DNA from: Methylomicrobium sp. wino1 | GTDB lineage: Bacteria > Pseudomonadota > Gammaproteobacteria > Methylococcales > Methylomonadaceae | Direction: 5' to 3' | DNA length: 64,000 nucleotides | Assembly: GCF_003932755.1 (NCBI RefSeq) | Contig: NZ_CP024202.1 | Location: forward strand, 3,844,001 to 3,908,000 | Part shown: positions 29,284 to 37,957 of the stretch, piece after piece | How the letters are laid out: each line of letters starts with the position of its first letter | Position numbering within the stretch: position 1 is the stretch's first letter | Notes under the pieces: model-generated | Told to the model about the DNA's origin: nothing | What the model saw: only the letters and a program-made list of their open reading frames with translations | Database searches by the model: none | Made by a program: the position numbers and the translations under genes

Positions 29284-30231
29284 ATGATCATCCGGGTTAT
29301 TCTGGCACTCTGGCTTATCGCATTATCGACCGGGTGCGACCGAACGCCGAAAGCCGATAAAACGGCCGTCTTGGCTAATGACGGCATTTTTTCCGCCGAT
29401 CTGACCGATCATTATGCGTTAATAGGAAGAACCTCGGGGCCTGCGGAACTTTGGCAATTAAAGCCCAGGGCGCTACTGCATAGCTGGAAACACCTTGAAG
29501 ATGAAAGCGGCATCGTCCATGCCGCGATTTCAGGAAACGAACGCTACGCCGTCACCGCGCAGCGCGACTCGATTGCCTGGTGGCGAATCGCCGACGGCGC
29601 GCTGCTGAATGTTTGGAGCCTGCCCGGAATCGCTTCGGTCAGCTTATCCCATGACGGCTTGCATTCCTTGATCGGATTACCGGATAAAGCCGTCTATTTT
29701 GCATTGAATCAAGGCCGAACGCTTTACGCCTTTGCGCACGACAAAGCCGTCTTAACTACTGCACTAGACCGAATCGGTCACTATGCATTAACCGGGTCGG
29801 AAGACAACACTGCAAAATTATGGGACTTGAACGACGGTACGCTCAAATACAGTTGGCCGCACCACAATAAATTGGCAACTGTGGTATTAAGCGATGACGG
29901 ACAATACGCATTGACCAATGCGGCCTTGAGTCGAGTTCTTATTTGGAAAACATCAACCGGCAAAGTGTATAAAGATGTCGGACCCAAACTGCTAACCTTA
30001 TCCGCCGCACGCTTTTCCCACGACGGTAAATACGTGGTTACCGGTCGCACCTCGCAACGCATCGATCTTTGGCGAGTCAGTACCGGCAAACTTGAAAAAC
30101 TTTGGCGCCCCAAAAAAGAAGACGCCTGGCGCCCTTCGGCCGCAACCATTTTGTCCCTAAGCTTTACCGACAATGAATCGAAAATATGGAGCATCGCCGC
30201 CAACGGCTACCTTCAACGCTGGAAAAAATAA
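29284..30231 (+). CDS. WD40-type beta-propeller lipoprotein
   Basis: 315 aa. A signal peptide ends in lipobox LSTGC. After that come repeated WD-like blades (HYALTGSEDNTAKLWDLNDG, QYALTNAALSRVLIWKTSTG, KYVVTGRTSQRIDLWRVSTG). Probably a lipid-anchored periplasmic protein-interaction scaffold; partner unknown. ATG 11 bp after cysG, same strand. Confidence 0.8.
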   Translation: MIIRVILALWLIALSTGCDRTPKADKTAVLANDGIFSADLTDHYALIGRTSGPAELWQLKPRALLHSWKHLEDESGIVHAAISGNERYAVTAQRDSIAWWRIADGALLNVWSLPGIASVSLSHDGLHSLIGLPDKAVYFALNQGRTLYAFAHDKAVLTTALDRIGHYALTGSEDNTAKLWDLNDGTLKYSWPHHNKLATVVLSDDGQYALTNAALSRVLIWKTSTGKVYKDVGPKLLTLSAARFSHDGKYVVTGRTSQRIDLWRVSTGKLEKLWRPKKEDAWRPSAATILSLSFTDNESKIWSIAANGYLQRWKK

Positions 30232-30289
30232 GGCTATATCGCGTTAATATAGTCATCGCACCCCAGATTTCGGCATTAGTATCTACTTG

Positions 30290-30465
30290 GCCTGGCTGCC
30301 CCGAAGCAAGATCGGTATGCATTCCCACGCAGGAGCGGTGGGAACGAGGAGCAAAAACACCCCACACTTTACCTGGTTCCCACGGTCCTCTCTGGGAACC
30401 CATACCTTGGCTGCCGAAGCAAGATCGGTATGCATGTGAGTTGGGAACGAGGAGCATATAACTGT
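30290..30465. repeat. REP-like palindromes (family A)
   Basis: Three blocks of the island-wide repeat, including ATTCCCACGCAGGAGCGGTGGGAACG and two copies of GCAAGATCGGTATGCAT about 120 bp apart. These mark the left edge of the repeat-rich part of the window; none were seen in 1-30 kb. Confidence 0.7.
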
Positions 30466-31087
30466 CGGACAAAACGCCGCGTTCACGCTCTTACCCTACA
30501 AGATAATTGTCACTTGAGCGACAACGCATCCGATTATCGCAACCAAAACGTCTGGTGAGACTTCGTGCTCATCCGCTTGTCCAATCGTTTTCCATACAAA
30601 TAATTATTCCGGTTCAGTTTATATTCAGCCGCAATAACAATAATACATCTCAACAAAGCGATATTTTTCAATTGAAATGCCGAAGAATAAGCCCCTACTG
30701 ACTTAAATCTTTAGCATGAATTGGACAAGAACCGTTCTTTGTTTCAAAACCATACTATTATCCTCCAGCCGAAGGCAATGGCTAACCGGAACATGGAAGT
30801 ACCGGAACTTTTTGTATAACGCGTTTTGTTTAATAAACTCATAGCGAATCAGTCAACTTTTTACGAGGCTCAAACCTATGATTTACAATTATCCGTACTG
30901 ACTCATTATCTGCGATCGAGCTAGATTTCGGAGTCTAACCATGTGCATACATACGTCGTTATAAAACAACAATCTACAAATACATCATTCAAATACACCG
31001 AATAGTTACAGAAACGCAACCACGCTTATCTCGAGACTCACGCGAAGCATTTCAGGAAATAATCCTAATAAAACAAACAAATTGTAT
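30466..31087. other. Long intergenic region upstream of cytochrome c
   Basis: About 620 bp without a credible gene. AT-rich, with no repeats recognised apart from the REP block on its left and the promoter region on its right. Confidence 0.4.
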
Positions 31088-31116
31088 TTGAATTTTTACG
31101 TTAAATCCCCTATTCT
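31088..31116 (+). promoter_or_regulatory. Sigma-70-type promoter of the cytochrome c gene
   Basis: TTGAAT (31088-31093) and TATTCT (31111-31116) separated by 17 bp. The predicted start is near 31123, leaving a leader of about 65 nt before the ATG at 31188. Found by eye. Confidence 0.5.
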
Positions 31117-31137
31117 TTGCGGCTTTAACTTTTAATC

Positions 31138-31166
31138 GAACCGTAACCGGGTTATGGTTCTTTTTT
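31138..31166 (+). terminator. Terminator-like hairpin in the cytochrome c leader
   Basis: GAACCGTAAC (31138-31147) pairs with GTTATGGTTC (31151-31160) through one G-T pair, with a three-base loop, and is followed by TTTTTT. It lies between the predicted promoter and the ATG, so it could act as an attenuator rather than ending an upstream gene, since no same-strand gene is near. Confidence 0.65.
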
Positions 31167-31187
31167 AATCACCAAGAGAGGTCAAAA

Positions 31188-31523
31188 ATGAAAAAATCCT
31201 TAATCGCAGCAGCAGGTTTCGTAGCTCTGGCTTTAAGCAGTCAAGCATTCGCAGCCAGTGACGTAAAAGTCGGCAAAAAAATCTATGATCGCGCATTCGG
31301 TCGCGGCTGCGGTGCTTGCCACGATATTTCATCAAATCCGCAATTACGTGAACTGATCAAAAGCGGAGCCTTGGACCGTGCAAAATTCGGCACTGTATTG
31401 AAAGAAGGCAAAGGCGGTATGCCGAAAGCAGTCGATCAAATCATGAGTTTGGGGCCTGTCAAAAAATCAGGCATGAGCGAAGAAGAAGCAATCGATTCTG
31501 TTTACGAATACCTGAGCAAATAA
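31188..31523 (+). CDS. Periplasmic monoheme c-type cytochrome
   Basis: 111 aa. Signal peptide MKKSLIAAAGFVALALSSQA with AXA-type cleavage (AFAAS). One heme motif CGACH follows about 35 residues into the mature protein, and a Met in KGGMPKAV may be the sixth ligand. Small class I-like electron carrier; its redox partner is unknown. AGAGAGG Shine-Dalgarno. Flanked by a leader hairpin and a strong terminator, so monocistronic. Confidence 0.9.
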   Translation: MKKSLIAAAGFVALALSSQAFAASDVKVGKKIYDRAFGRGCGACHDISSNPQLRELIKSGALDRAKFGTVLKEGKGGMPKAVDQIMSLGPVKKSGMSEEEAIDSVYEYLSK

Positions 31524-31570
31524 ATAACAATAATCGTCGGTCAAGCTTAAACGTTTGACCGATTTGCTTA

Positions 31571-31608
31571 AAAAAAGCCGCTAATGGTAACCCGTTAGCG
31601 GCTTTTTT
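31571..31608 (+). terminator. Rho-independent terminator after cytochrome c
   Basis: AAAAAAGCCGCTAA pairs perfectly with TTAGCGGCTTTTTT across a nine-base loop, ending in a T run. Bidirectional in form. Confidence 0.9.
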
Positions 31609-31629
31609 GTTACTCTTAAGTTCAAGACA

Positions 31630-31843
31630 TGTCCTCGTTCCCATCGCTCCAGCGTGGGAACGCATACCGATCTTGCCTCGGTAGCCAAGGTATGGATTCC
31701 CACGGAGGACCGTGGGAACCAGAAATGGGATAAGCACTAAGTTGGCGCTAGAGGGGGGGGTAGCTCTTGCTAGTTTTATCGATTCGATCACTGGGGACGC
31801 AAAGCGTCCAGCGATGCATTCCCACGCAGAGCGTAGGAACGAT
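31630..31843. repeat. REP-like palindromes (family A)
   Basis: Several imperfect palindromes: CGTTCCCATCGCTCCAGCGTGGGAACG, GATTCCCACGGAGGACCGTGGGAACC and ATTCCCACGCAGAGCGTAGGAACG, together with GGGACGCAAAGCGTCC. Non-coding. Confidence 0.75.
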
Positions 31844-31849
31844 GATACA

Positions 31850-32461
31850 TTAGGATTGATGCTTACCTAAAAAACCACGACGGGCATTTTGGTGGGTCAG
31901 TTTTCTGCGCGTTCTAAACCAAACACCGGCAATCGCCGCGAGCATCAACCCGCAGGAACCTAGGGTCAAATAGATCAGATTCTTTAATTGCGACATTTCA
32001 GCCAACAATTGTTCGTTATTGGCTTCAGAAAGATTGGGTTTAGCCGCATCGGAATAAGAGCGCAGCATCTTGACATCGTTTTTAAGATCCGCAATTGTCC
32101 CCAAGGAATAATTGACGCTACCTAATTTCACGCTTTGCTCGAGCGTAGTCAATTTGCTTTCTATCGAACCGCTAATCAAACCGATCAATTGCGCCTTGAG
32201 AATATCGATTTCAGCGGACATGGCAGGATTCTTAGTTTTATTAAAAGCCTGCTCCATTTGAACGGCCTTTAAATGGTTGATGGCGTCCTGAGAAGGCATA
32301 AGAAAAAACCCCATCAGAAACACCATAGCTGTTAAAAAAAACACCGCATAGACCAAAACCCGGTTCACCTTAACCAGATTTTGATGCGACGGTATTCTTT
32401 CCACAACAACCAAACCACTGTCCCGTCCATTACCAGAGTTCGAATTTAGCCTTTCGCTCAT
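31850..32461 (-). CDS. Unknown membrane protein with two TM segments
   Basis: 203 aa from an ATG at 32461 preceded by GAGAGGAAG. One membrane segment near the N-terminus (VLVYAVFFLTAMVFLMGFFL) and one near the C-terminus (LIYLTLGSCGLMLAAIAGVWF) flank a helical, probably coiled-coil, middle of about 110 residues. Basic C-terminal tail. No family recognised. Confidence 0.6.
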   Translation of the reverse strand: MSERLNSNSGNGRDSGLVVVERIPSHQNLVKVNRVLVYAVFFLTAMVFLMGFFLMPSQDAINHLKAVQMEQAFNKTKNPAMSAEIDILKAQLIGLISGSIESKLTTLEQSVKLGSVNYSLGTIADLKNDVKMLRSYSDAAKPNLSEANNEQLLAEMSQLKNLIYLTLGSCGLMLAAIAGVWFRTRRKLTHQNARRGFLGKHQS

Positions 32462-32651
32462 TATTTCTTCCTCTCGATACGGAAATTCCTTAGCCGACAG
32501 CTTCCCCACCGAAATTTTTTATTATTGACAAAATTGACCCGCATAAATCGCTTTTATCCGATAACCGCGTAATAATGCCTAACACTCAGCGGTTTGAGAT
32601 AAAAAATTAACCTGGCAATTATACAAGTTTAAATGAAATTGTCCTTCTTTT

Positions 32652-32861
32652 TATACTTCGCGCGGTCATGTTTTCGGCCTTTATGGCAATGCTATTTTGT
32701 TCGGTAGCAAGGCGCGAAAACAGGCGCATAGCAAGCTATGAAACTGTTTTCGCAAAGCTTCCGCTCCTGCTCACGCCCCTTACCTACATCCATGTAGGTA
32801 ACGCAGCTACCGGACAAAAGAGCGCGTCAGCTTACCAGCAAATGTGACCGTGCGAAGTATA
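32652..32861. mobile_element. MITE-like element, third copy
   Basis: Ends TATACTTCGCGCGGTCA and TGACCGTGCGAAGTATA are inverted repeats with one mismatch. The interior repeats GCTATTTTGTTCGGTAGC and GGACAAAAGAGCGCG, in inverted order relative to the copy at 27671. An extra segment (about 45 bp) accounts for the greater length. It sits upstream of the unknown membrane gene, downstream of argG. Confidence 0.7.
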
Positions 32862-32909
32862 TTGGGATCGCCAGTCAACCAATCGGCATGACGACCCCCC
32901 CTTATCGGT

Positions 32910-34121
32910 TTAGCGCCCTTTTTTTGCTGCAATACGCATTCTCAATGCATTCAATTTGATAAAGCCTTCGGCATCCTTTTGATTATAGGCGCCCGCATCG
33001 TCCTCGAAAGTCGCAATCGACTCGTCAAACAAACTATCGGTATCGGAAGAACGGCCGGCCACAATGACATTACCTTTATAGAGTTTGATTCTAACGGTAC
33101 CGTTAACATTGGCCTGCGAGGCATCGATCATTTCCTGCAACATTTTCCGCTCAGGACTCCACCAGTAACCGTTATATATCAAACTGGCGTAACGCGGCAT
33201 CAACTCATCCTTCAAATGCGCGACTTCCCTATCGAGCGTCAAGGATTCGATTGCCCGATGCGCTTTGAGCATGATCGTACCGGCCGGCGTTTCATAACAA
33301 CCGCGCGATTTCATACCGACATAACGGTTCTCGACGATATCGAGCCGACCGACGCCATTGGCACCCGCGACTTTATTCAATTTTTCCAACACTTCGGCCG
33401 GCGAATGAGGCGCGCCGTCGATCGCGACGATATCGCCGCCTTGGTAAGTCAATTCGATATAAGTCGGCTCATCGGGCGCCGCTTCCGGCGAAACCGACCA
33501 ACGCCACATCGATTCCTCGGGTTCCGCCCAAGGATCTTCGAGAATACCGCCCTCATAGGAAATATGCAGTAAATTGGCATCCATCGAATAAGGCGAGGCC
33601 TTACCGCGTTTCATTTCGACCGGAATACCGTGTTGCTCGGCGTAGCTGAGCAATTTTTCACGTGAATTCAACTCCCATTCGCGCCACGGCGCGATGATAT
33701 GGATATCGGGACGTAACGCATATGCGCCCAACTCGAAACGAACTTGATCGTTGCCCTTGCCGGTCGCGCCATGAGAAATCGCCTCGGCGCCGGTTTCGTT
33801 GGCGATTTCGATCAAACGTTTCGCGATCAACGGACGGGCAATCGAGGTACCGAGCAAATATTCGCCTTCATAAATCGTATTGGCACGGAACATGGGAAAC
33901 ACGAAATCACGCGCGAATTCCTCGCGCAGATCATCGATATAAATTTCCTTGATGCCCATGGCCTGAGCCTTTGCGCGCGCAGGCTCGACCTCTTCGCCCT
34001 GGCCGATATCGGCGGTAAATGTGACCACTTCGCAAGAATAAACATCCTGCAACCATTTCAAAATGACCGACGTATCCAAACCGCCGGAATAAGCCAAAAC
34101 CACTTTATTAATATCGGACAT
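32910..34121 (-). CDS. argG: Argininosuccinate synthase
   Basis: Ligates citrulline and aspartate in arginine synthesis. 403 aa with the ATP-pyrophosphatase P-loop [16 protein letters not shown] at residues 9-24 and [16 protein letters not shown]. Normal length. Apparently a single-gene unit. Confidence 0.98.
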   Translation of the reverse strand: MSDINKVVLAYSGGLDTSVILKWLQDVYSCEVVTFTADIGQGEEVEPARAKAQAMGIKEIYIDDLREEFARDFVFPMFRANTIYEGEYLLGTSIARPLIAKRLIEIANETGAEAISHGATGKGNDQVRFELGAYALRPDIHIIAPWREWELNSREKLLSYAEQHGIPVEMKRGKASPYSMDANLLHISYEGGILEDPWAEPEESMWRWSVSPEAAPDEPTYIELTYQGGDIVAIDGAPHSPAEVLEKLNKVAGANGVGRLDIVENRYVGMKSRGCYETPAGTIMLKAHRAIESLTLDREVAHLKDELMPRYASLIYNGYWWSPERKMLQEMIDASQANVNGTVRIKLYKGNVIVAGRSSDTDSLFDESIATFEDDAGAYNQKDAEGFIKLNALRMRIAAKKGR

Positions 34122-34200
34122 ATCGCCTTTAAATACCTTGAGTTAAAAAATGTCGTAAATTATACCGTAAAAAAGCGGTAACAATAGATCGAATCCTACC

Positions 34201-34467
34201 TTAGCCGGTTAACTGATTAACATCCGAACGCAACAAAAGCAGCTTATGCGAGCGGTTCAATCGTTTAATGGCGATCTCGCGCTTCGTGGCGGAACTGCGG
34301 TCGTGACCGCCTTCCAAATATACCAGACGCGAGGGTTCCCGGCCGCGAAAATATTTGGCGCCCAATCTGCCTTCAGAATGCTGCCGGAAACGCCGATCGA
34401 TATCATTAGTAATGCCGGTATACAGCGATTCGTCGCTACACAGAATCATATACACGAACCACTGCAT
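34201..34467 (-). CDS. Small GIY-YIG nuclease-domain protein
   Basis: 88 aa single GIY-YIG domain of the UPF0213 type: FVYMILCSDESLYTGITNDIDRRFRQH and the basic segment KREIAIKRLNR. No extra domain, so a cellular rather than homing form. Its Glu metal ligand is probably in KREIAIK. Confidence 0.85.
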   Translation of the reverse strand: MQWFVYMILCSDESLYTGITNDIDRRFRQHSEGRLGAKYFRGREPSRLVYLEGGHDRSSATKREIAIKRLNRSHKLLLLRSDVNQLTG

Positions 34468-34473
34468 CGCCGA

Positions 34474-34809
34474 TTAATCGTCCTGCTTGATCTTGAAGCT
34501 ATGCACCCACACCAAATGCTCCGGCTCCCAGGTCATGCCCGGATGCATCGATAGAATCAGCGCGCGATAGCTTTCCAAATTCGGATAACCTTCCGCCTTG
34601 GCGTGCGCGTCGGTCATATCGCCCAATCGTTCGCGTTGCAAATCGGTTACGACGAAGGCCACGCCGTCCAACTCGAACGCCTCGCCCGGCCAAGCATAAA
34701 CGCCGTCTCGGCGTTGTTGAGTTTTTACGCCGGACTTGGCGGCCTCGATGAGCTTCGGATGACGAATCAAACGATCGATAGAACAGGTTTTCTCAGGGTA
34801 TTGGGACAT
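34474..34809 (-). CDS. ASCH/PUA-like small protein
   Basis: 111 aa from MSQYPEKTCSIDRL (34809). The core WPGEAFELDGVAFVVTDLQRERLGDMTDAHAKAEGY resembles the ASCH/PUA-like fold, an RNA-binding beta-barrel. An upstream frame to 34866 lacks homology-like character. Six bp before the GIY-YIG gene. Confidence 0.65.
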   Translation of the reverse strand: MSQYPEKTCSIDRLIRHPKLIEAAKSGVKTQQRRDGVYAWPGEAFELDGVAFVVTDLQRERLGDMTDAHAKAEGYPNLESYRALILSMHPGMTWEPEHLVWVHSFKIKQDD

Positions 34810-34926
34810 AATGACTAATTTCCAAAAACTCGAAAGTATAGCGGACCTGTCGTTATACACAAGCACGAACGACCTGCCGTGTAAAAAACGCTAATCGGCC
34901 GATAAATAGCATTGAGCGTCAATACT

Positions 34927-35215
34927 GTGGGTGCGACGCCTTCGTCGTCCCTCACCTAACGCTAGGTGAGGGAGAGTCTATGTCGTTAAGCTGTCTTGGT
35001 CTTTTTCGAAGTCTACAATGTTTCACTGATTTTTTCGGAACTTGAGCGATGCGACTTCGATTACGTGGTTTGTTTTTTGGCATTATCGGCCACGACAATC
35101 GCGATCTGGGGATCGCTCCCACAATGCGGCTTTTTTTCTCGGCATAATCTGCGATAACGTTTCTTTCTCTCGCCATTGTTTAGCCACTGTGGGAGCGACG
35201 CCTTCGTCGCGATTT
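34927..35215. repeat. Family B palindromic repeats
   Basis: Intergenic stretch with blocks GCGACGCCTTCGTCG (two), GCGATCTGGGGATCGCTCCCAC and CCTCACCTAACGCTAGGTGAGG. This second repeat family (core GTGGGAGCGACGCCTTCGTCGCGA and its partner) recurs through the CRISPR island. No gene here. Confidence 0.7.
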
Positions 35216-35319
35216 CGGAGTCGTAAATAGATGGGAAACAAAAAACGACATTGAGGCCGCAATAATCAAAATAACAAGCCAGTCAAATTTCAGCCCAACA
35301 TCGATAGACTTTTACCGGA

Positions 35320-35628
35320 TCAACTCAAAATCCTATTCACGCCGCCGGTAAACAACAACACATCTTCCGGAAACAACTGCACGCCCAAGGTTTTGATTTC
35401 GCCGCATTCCGGCAAACGATAACAACGAATATCATCCTCCCGTTCATCCATCAAATGCCCAAGAGCCTGCAACAAGCGCAACAAACGAGGCCGCTTCATC
35501 ACGACGATAAACACCGAATATTGCACCGGCAGACCCTGTTTTTTCAACACCCGATGGGTTTTCGACAACCGCTTAGGATCGGCAATATCATAAGAAATCA
35601 AATACAAACCCGCCGAACTGTCCGCCAT
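35320..35628 (-). CDS. cas2: Second Cas2 (paired with Cas1')
   Basis: 102 aa with the Cas2 ferredoxin fold: LYLISYDIADPKRLSKTHRVLKK (metal Asp in YDI) and GLPVQYSVFIVVM. Cas2 bridges Cas1 dimers in the spacer-integration complex. Overlaps cas1' by one base (TAATG), so co-translated with it. Sequence is clearly different from the other Cas2 in the same operon (37334-37618). Confidence 0.9.
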   Translation of the reverse strand: MADSSAGLYLISYDIADPKRLSKTHRVLKKQGLPVQYSVFIVVMKRPRLLRLLQALGHLMDEREDDIRCYRLPECGEIKTLGVQLFPEDVLLFTGGVNRILS

Positions 35629-36374
35629 TACGAAGCCCCCATCAAAAACCGGTGCAACTTATTGACCGTGCCACGAAACAAGATGCCGATACGATCGGTA
35701 CAGCCTTGATACAACTGTGCAATCTCGCGTTCGCCTGGAACTTCGAACCGACGCGATTTTAAATCCAACAACGGCAAATAAAAATCCCACAACAACAAGC
35801 GACTGAAATCGGCGGCTAAATCCAAGCGGTTGACTTGAACGGATTCATCCTGCATATCCAAACCCTGCTCCAGTAACAACAACGTCATTTCGCCATATAG
35901 CAACGACTCGACCCGATTTACTACATTCGGCCAATCGTTCAATAAATTCAAGCGCAAACCGCTAAGCAAATCCGCAACCGGTATTTCCCGCCAATCATGT
36001 AATCCCGCGCGCCGGGCAAAACTGCGCGCCGCCATTTTTTGCATGGCCGCCCGCCAAGTTTCATAACGTTGCAAACCATCCGGCCTTGACAACAAATCGA
36101 GCAACCGCTGCGCGAATAACTGTCGGTCTCGGCTGACGCCCAACCAACGCGCCCTGACCTCGCCGGTCTTCGACAAGATCAGCACGACGATACCGGCATC
36201 GGCGCAAGCCAGCAATGCGCCCATCGTCCATTCGACCGAACCGGAACACACCACGCGCGAAATCCGCGCCAACGGAAACAACCGGTCTGCCTTATCCGGC
36301 GCCGAAATCCTAAGCGCCGGCTCGTCCAAAACCACCCGGCAACCGGTCTTCCCTTCGATATATAAGGGGCGCAT
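35628..36374 (-). CDS. Cas1-like protein (Cas1'), probably catalytically inactive
   Basis: 248 aa, about 70 shorter than the neighbouring Cas1. The N-terminal beta domain is typical (PLYIEGKTGCRVV, LFPLARISRVVCSGSVEWTMGALLACADAGIVVLIL). The helical domain keeps the N...LLYGEM segment and an Asp in RLDLAADFSRLL. The canonical GxEG glutamate segment is not present and the position of the catalytic His is not a His (near MQDESVQVN). So two of three metal ligands seem lost. Sandwiched 2 bp after cas1 and overlapping the second cas2; probably a structural subunit. Confidence 0.8.
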   Translation of the reverse strand: MRPLYIEGKTGCRVVLDEPALRISAPDKADRLFPLARISRVVCSGSVEWTMGALLACADAGIVVLILSKTGEVRARWLGVSRDRQLFAQRLLDLLSRPDGLQRYETWRAAMQKMAARSFARRAGLHDWREIPVADLLSGLRLNLLNDWPNVVNRVESLLYGEMTLLLLEQGLDMQDESVQVNRLDLAADFSRLLLWDFYLPLLDLKSRRFEVPGEREIAQLYQGCTDRIGILFRGTVNKLHRFLMGAS

Positions 36375-36376
36375 TA

Positions 36377-37330
36377 TTAACCCTCCGCTTCCGGCCGCAG
36401 TCTGTCGGCCAAGGCATAACCATAACGGCGCAACAAACGCCGGGCGCTGCCGACTTGACTCTCGTAAAAACCGTAAAAACGCTGTCGGCCTTCTTTATTA
36501 AGCAAACACCGGCCTTTATCGTCGCTGAAATGCTCGGCCCGCAAACGCCGTTCGCGAAACAAATGCCAAACCCATGTATCCATTAAAGGTCGCAACGGCT
36601 CCATCAAATCGCAGGCCAAAGAATCCCGGCCGAAACTAACATCGTGATAAAAACCCAGCATCGGGTCCAAACCGGTCCAATGACAAGCCCTGACCGCATC
36701 GTAATGCAGTAGTGTATAACCTAACGACAAACACGCGTTGACCGGGTCCGGCGGCGGACGTTTCTTGCGCCCGGCAAAATTGAGCGAATCGGCGAACAAA
36801 TGCCGGTAAGCACCGAAACAAGCCGCCGCCGCGCTACCTTCATAACCTCGCAATTCCGGCAATGAAACGCCAAACGCATCGCCGCGTAAAGTACCGCCGA
36901 TGCCTTGCAAGGTATTCAGCGCGCCCGTCAAAGGCTTTCTCAAATCGGGACGCGCGGCCAAGGCATCCTGCAACAAACGCTGCTGCCCTCGCAACTTGGC
37001 CAAAACCAACCACTTCGCCAGCGGACGCCGTGTCTCATCGCTCAAACTCATCCGGTACTGTCCTAACCTTCTAACCGCATCGCCATGCGGCTTAGCCGCC
37101 AACATCGCGGTCGCCTCGGTAGACCGCCCCGACAATACCAAAAAACCGATATTGCGTTGGGTCAACGCGCCCAACACCCGGCTTTCCAATTGAATATTGC
37201 CTCTAACGATAACGCGATCCAAAAGATGCAACGGAACCGTCCCTTTCTTTTGACCTGCTTCATAAAGCGCCAAAGCCTGGCCGTCGAGCTTGACCGCCAA
37301 TTCCTTTCTATCCAAATACAAACTGCTCAT
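36377..37330 (-). CDS. cas1: Cas1 integrase
   Basis: 317 aa, metal-dependent integrase that inserts new spacers into the array. Catalytic Glu in LRGYEGSAAAACF, His in GFYHDVSFGRDSL and Asp in ACDLMEPLRP are all present. N-terminal beta domain as usual (SSLYLDRKELAVKLDGQAL). Three bp after cas2, two bp before cas1'. Confidence 0.96.
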   Translation of the reverse strand: MSSLYLDRKELAVKLDGQALALYEAGQKKGTVPLHLLDRVIVRGNIQLESRVLGALTQRNIGFLVLSGRSTEATAMLAAKPHGDAVRRLGQYRMSLSDETRRPLAKWLVLAKLRGQQRLLQDALAARPDLRKPLTGALNTLQGIGGTLRGDAFGVSLPELRGYEGSAAAACFGAYRHLFADSLNFAGRKKRPPPDPVNACLSLGYTLLHYDAVRACHWTGLDPMLGFYHDVSFGRDSLACDLMEPLRPLMDTWVWHLFRERRLRAEHFSDDKGRCLLNKEGRQRFYGFYESQVGSARRLLRRYGYALADRLRPEAEG

Positions 37331-37333
37331 CGT

Positions 37334-37618
37334 TCACCCCACATAAAAAAACGAACCGTCCTGAGGCAACACCGCCTTGCCGAGCGTCCGAATCGACTTC
37401 GGCCCAACCAACTTCAGCAAAATAAAACGGTCTTCCACAGGATCGATAACCCCGGCAACTTCATCCAACAGCGCGCGCTTTTCCGCCGGCGTCAAAAAAC
37501 ATTCGAACACCGATTTCTGTCCGCCTGACGCATAAGCGCGCAGCACATAAAGAGCCTTACGCAAACGCTTGTTGCAGGAAATGTCGTAAGCCGCGAGATA
37601 AAGTTGCCGTTTTGTCAT
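37334..37618 (-). CDS. cas2: Cas2
   Basis: 94 aa, first gene of the adaptation operon. YLAAYDISCNKRLRKALYVLRAYASGGQKSVFECFL is a standard Cas2 core with the Asp in YDI. Structural partner of Cas1 in spacer integration. Confidence 0.93.
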   Translation of the reverse strand: MTKRQLYLAAYDISCNKRLRKALYVLRAYASGGQKSVFECFLTPAEKRALLDEVAGVIDPVEDRFILLKLVGPKSIRTLGKAVLPQDGSFFYVG

Positions 37619-37713
37619 GGTTAAACAGCATAATGGTTAATTGAAGAGCGTGAGGGGGTTGGCAAGCTTGCCGGGGTTGGGGGGAGTGGTGAGTGGTGAA
37701 TAGTGAATGGATT

Positions 37714-37858
37714 GTAAGTATTCAGACCCCGTTGGCAAATTACCGCAATTCAGGCGTAATTGTTGGCATCCCCCTTTGAAAAAGGGGGATTGAGGGGGAT
37801 TTATTTAAAAAATCTCCCCTAGCCCCTCTTTTTCAAAGAGGGGGGACTGAATACTTAC
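37714..37858. mobile_element. IS66-like MITE with 8-bp target duplication
   Basis: 145-bp non-coding element. Left end GTAAGTATTCAGACCCC (37714-37730) and right end GGGGACTGAATACTTAC (37842-37858) are inverted repeats with one mismatch. It is flanked on both sides by the direct repeat AATGGATT (37706-37713 and 37859-37866). GTAAG ends plus an 8-bp duplication match the habits of IS66-family elements. The interior holds C-rich/G-rich stretches (CCCCCTTTGAAAAAGGGGG). Confidence 0.75.
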
Positions 37859-37957
37859 AATGGATTTGCAAGGGGCGACGCGAGTTCCCGCACTAAAACG
37901 CTTTAGCCTGGAACACCTAATTACGGATGTACCAATGCTCGAAAAGTCTAGACCCTC

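Noticed and set aside
30164-30486. Frames of about 90-100 aa around 30.2-30.5 kb
   Set aside because: They are built on REP palindromes and lack any protein-like features.
34201-34467. GIY-YIG gene as a homing endonuclease or anti-phage nuclease
   Set aside because: Single small UPF0213-type domain without DNA-binding extension, next to housekeeping genes.
37085-37528. 147-aa + strand frame opposite cas1/cas2
   Set aside because: Antisense shadow of two clear Cas genes, with no recognisable domain.
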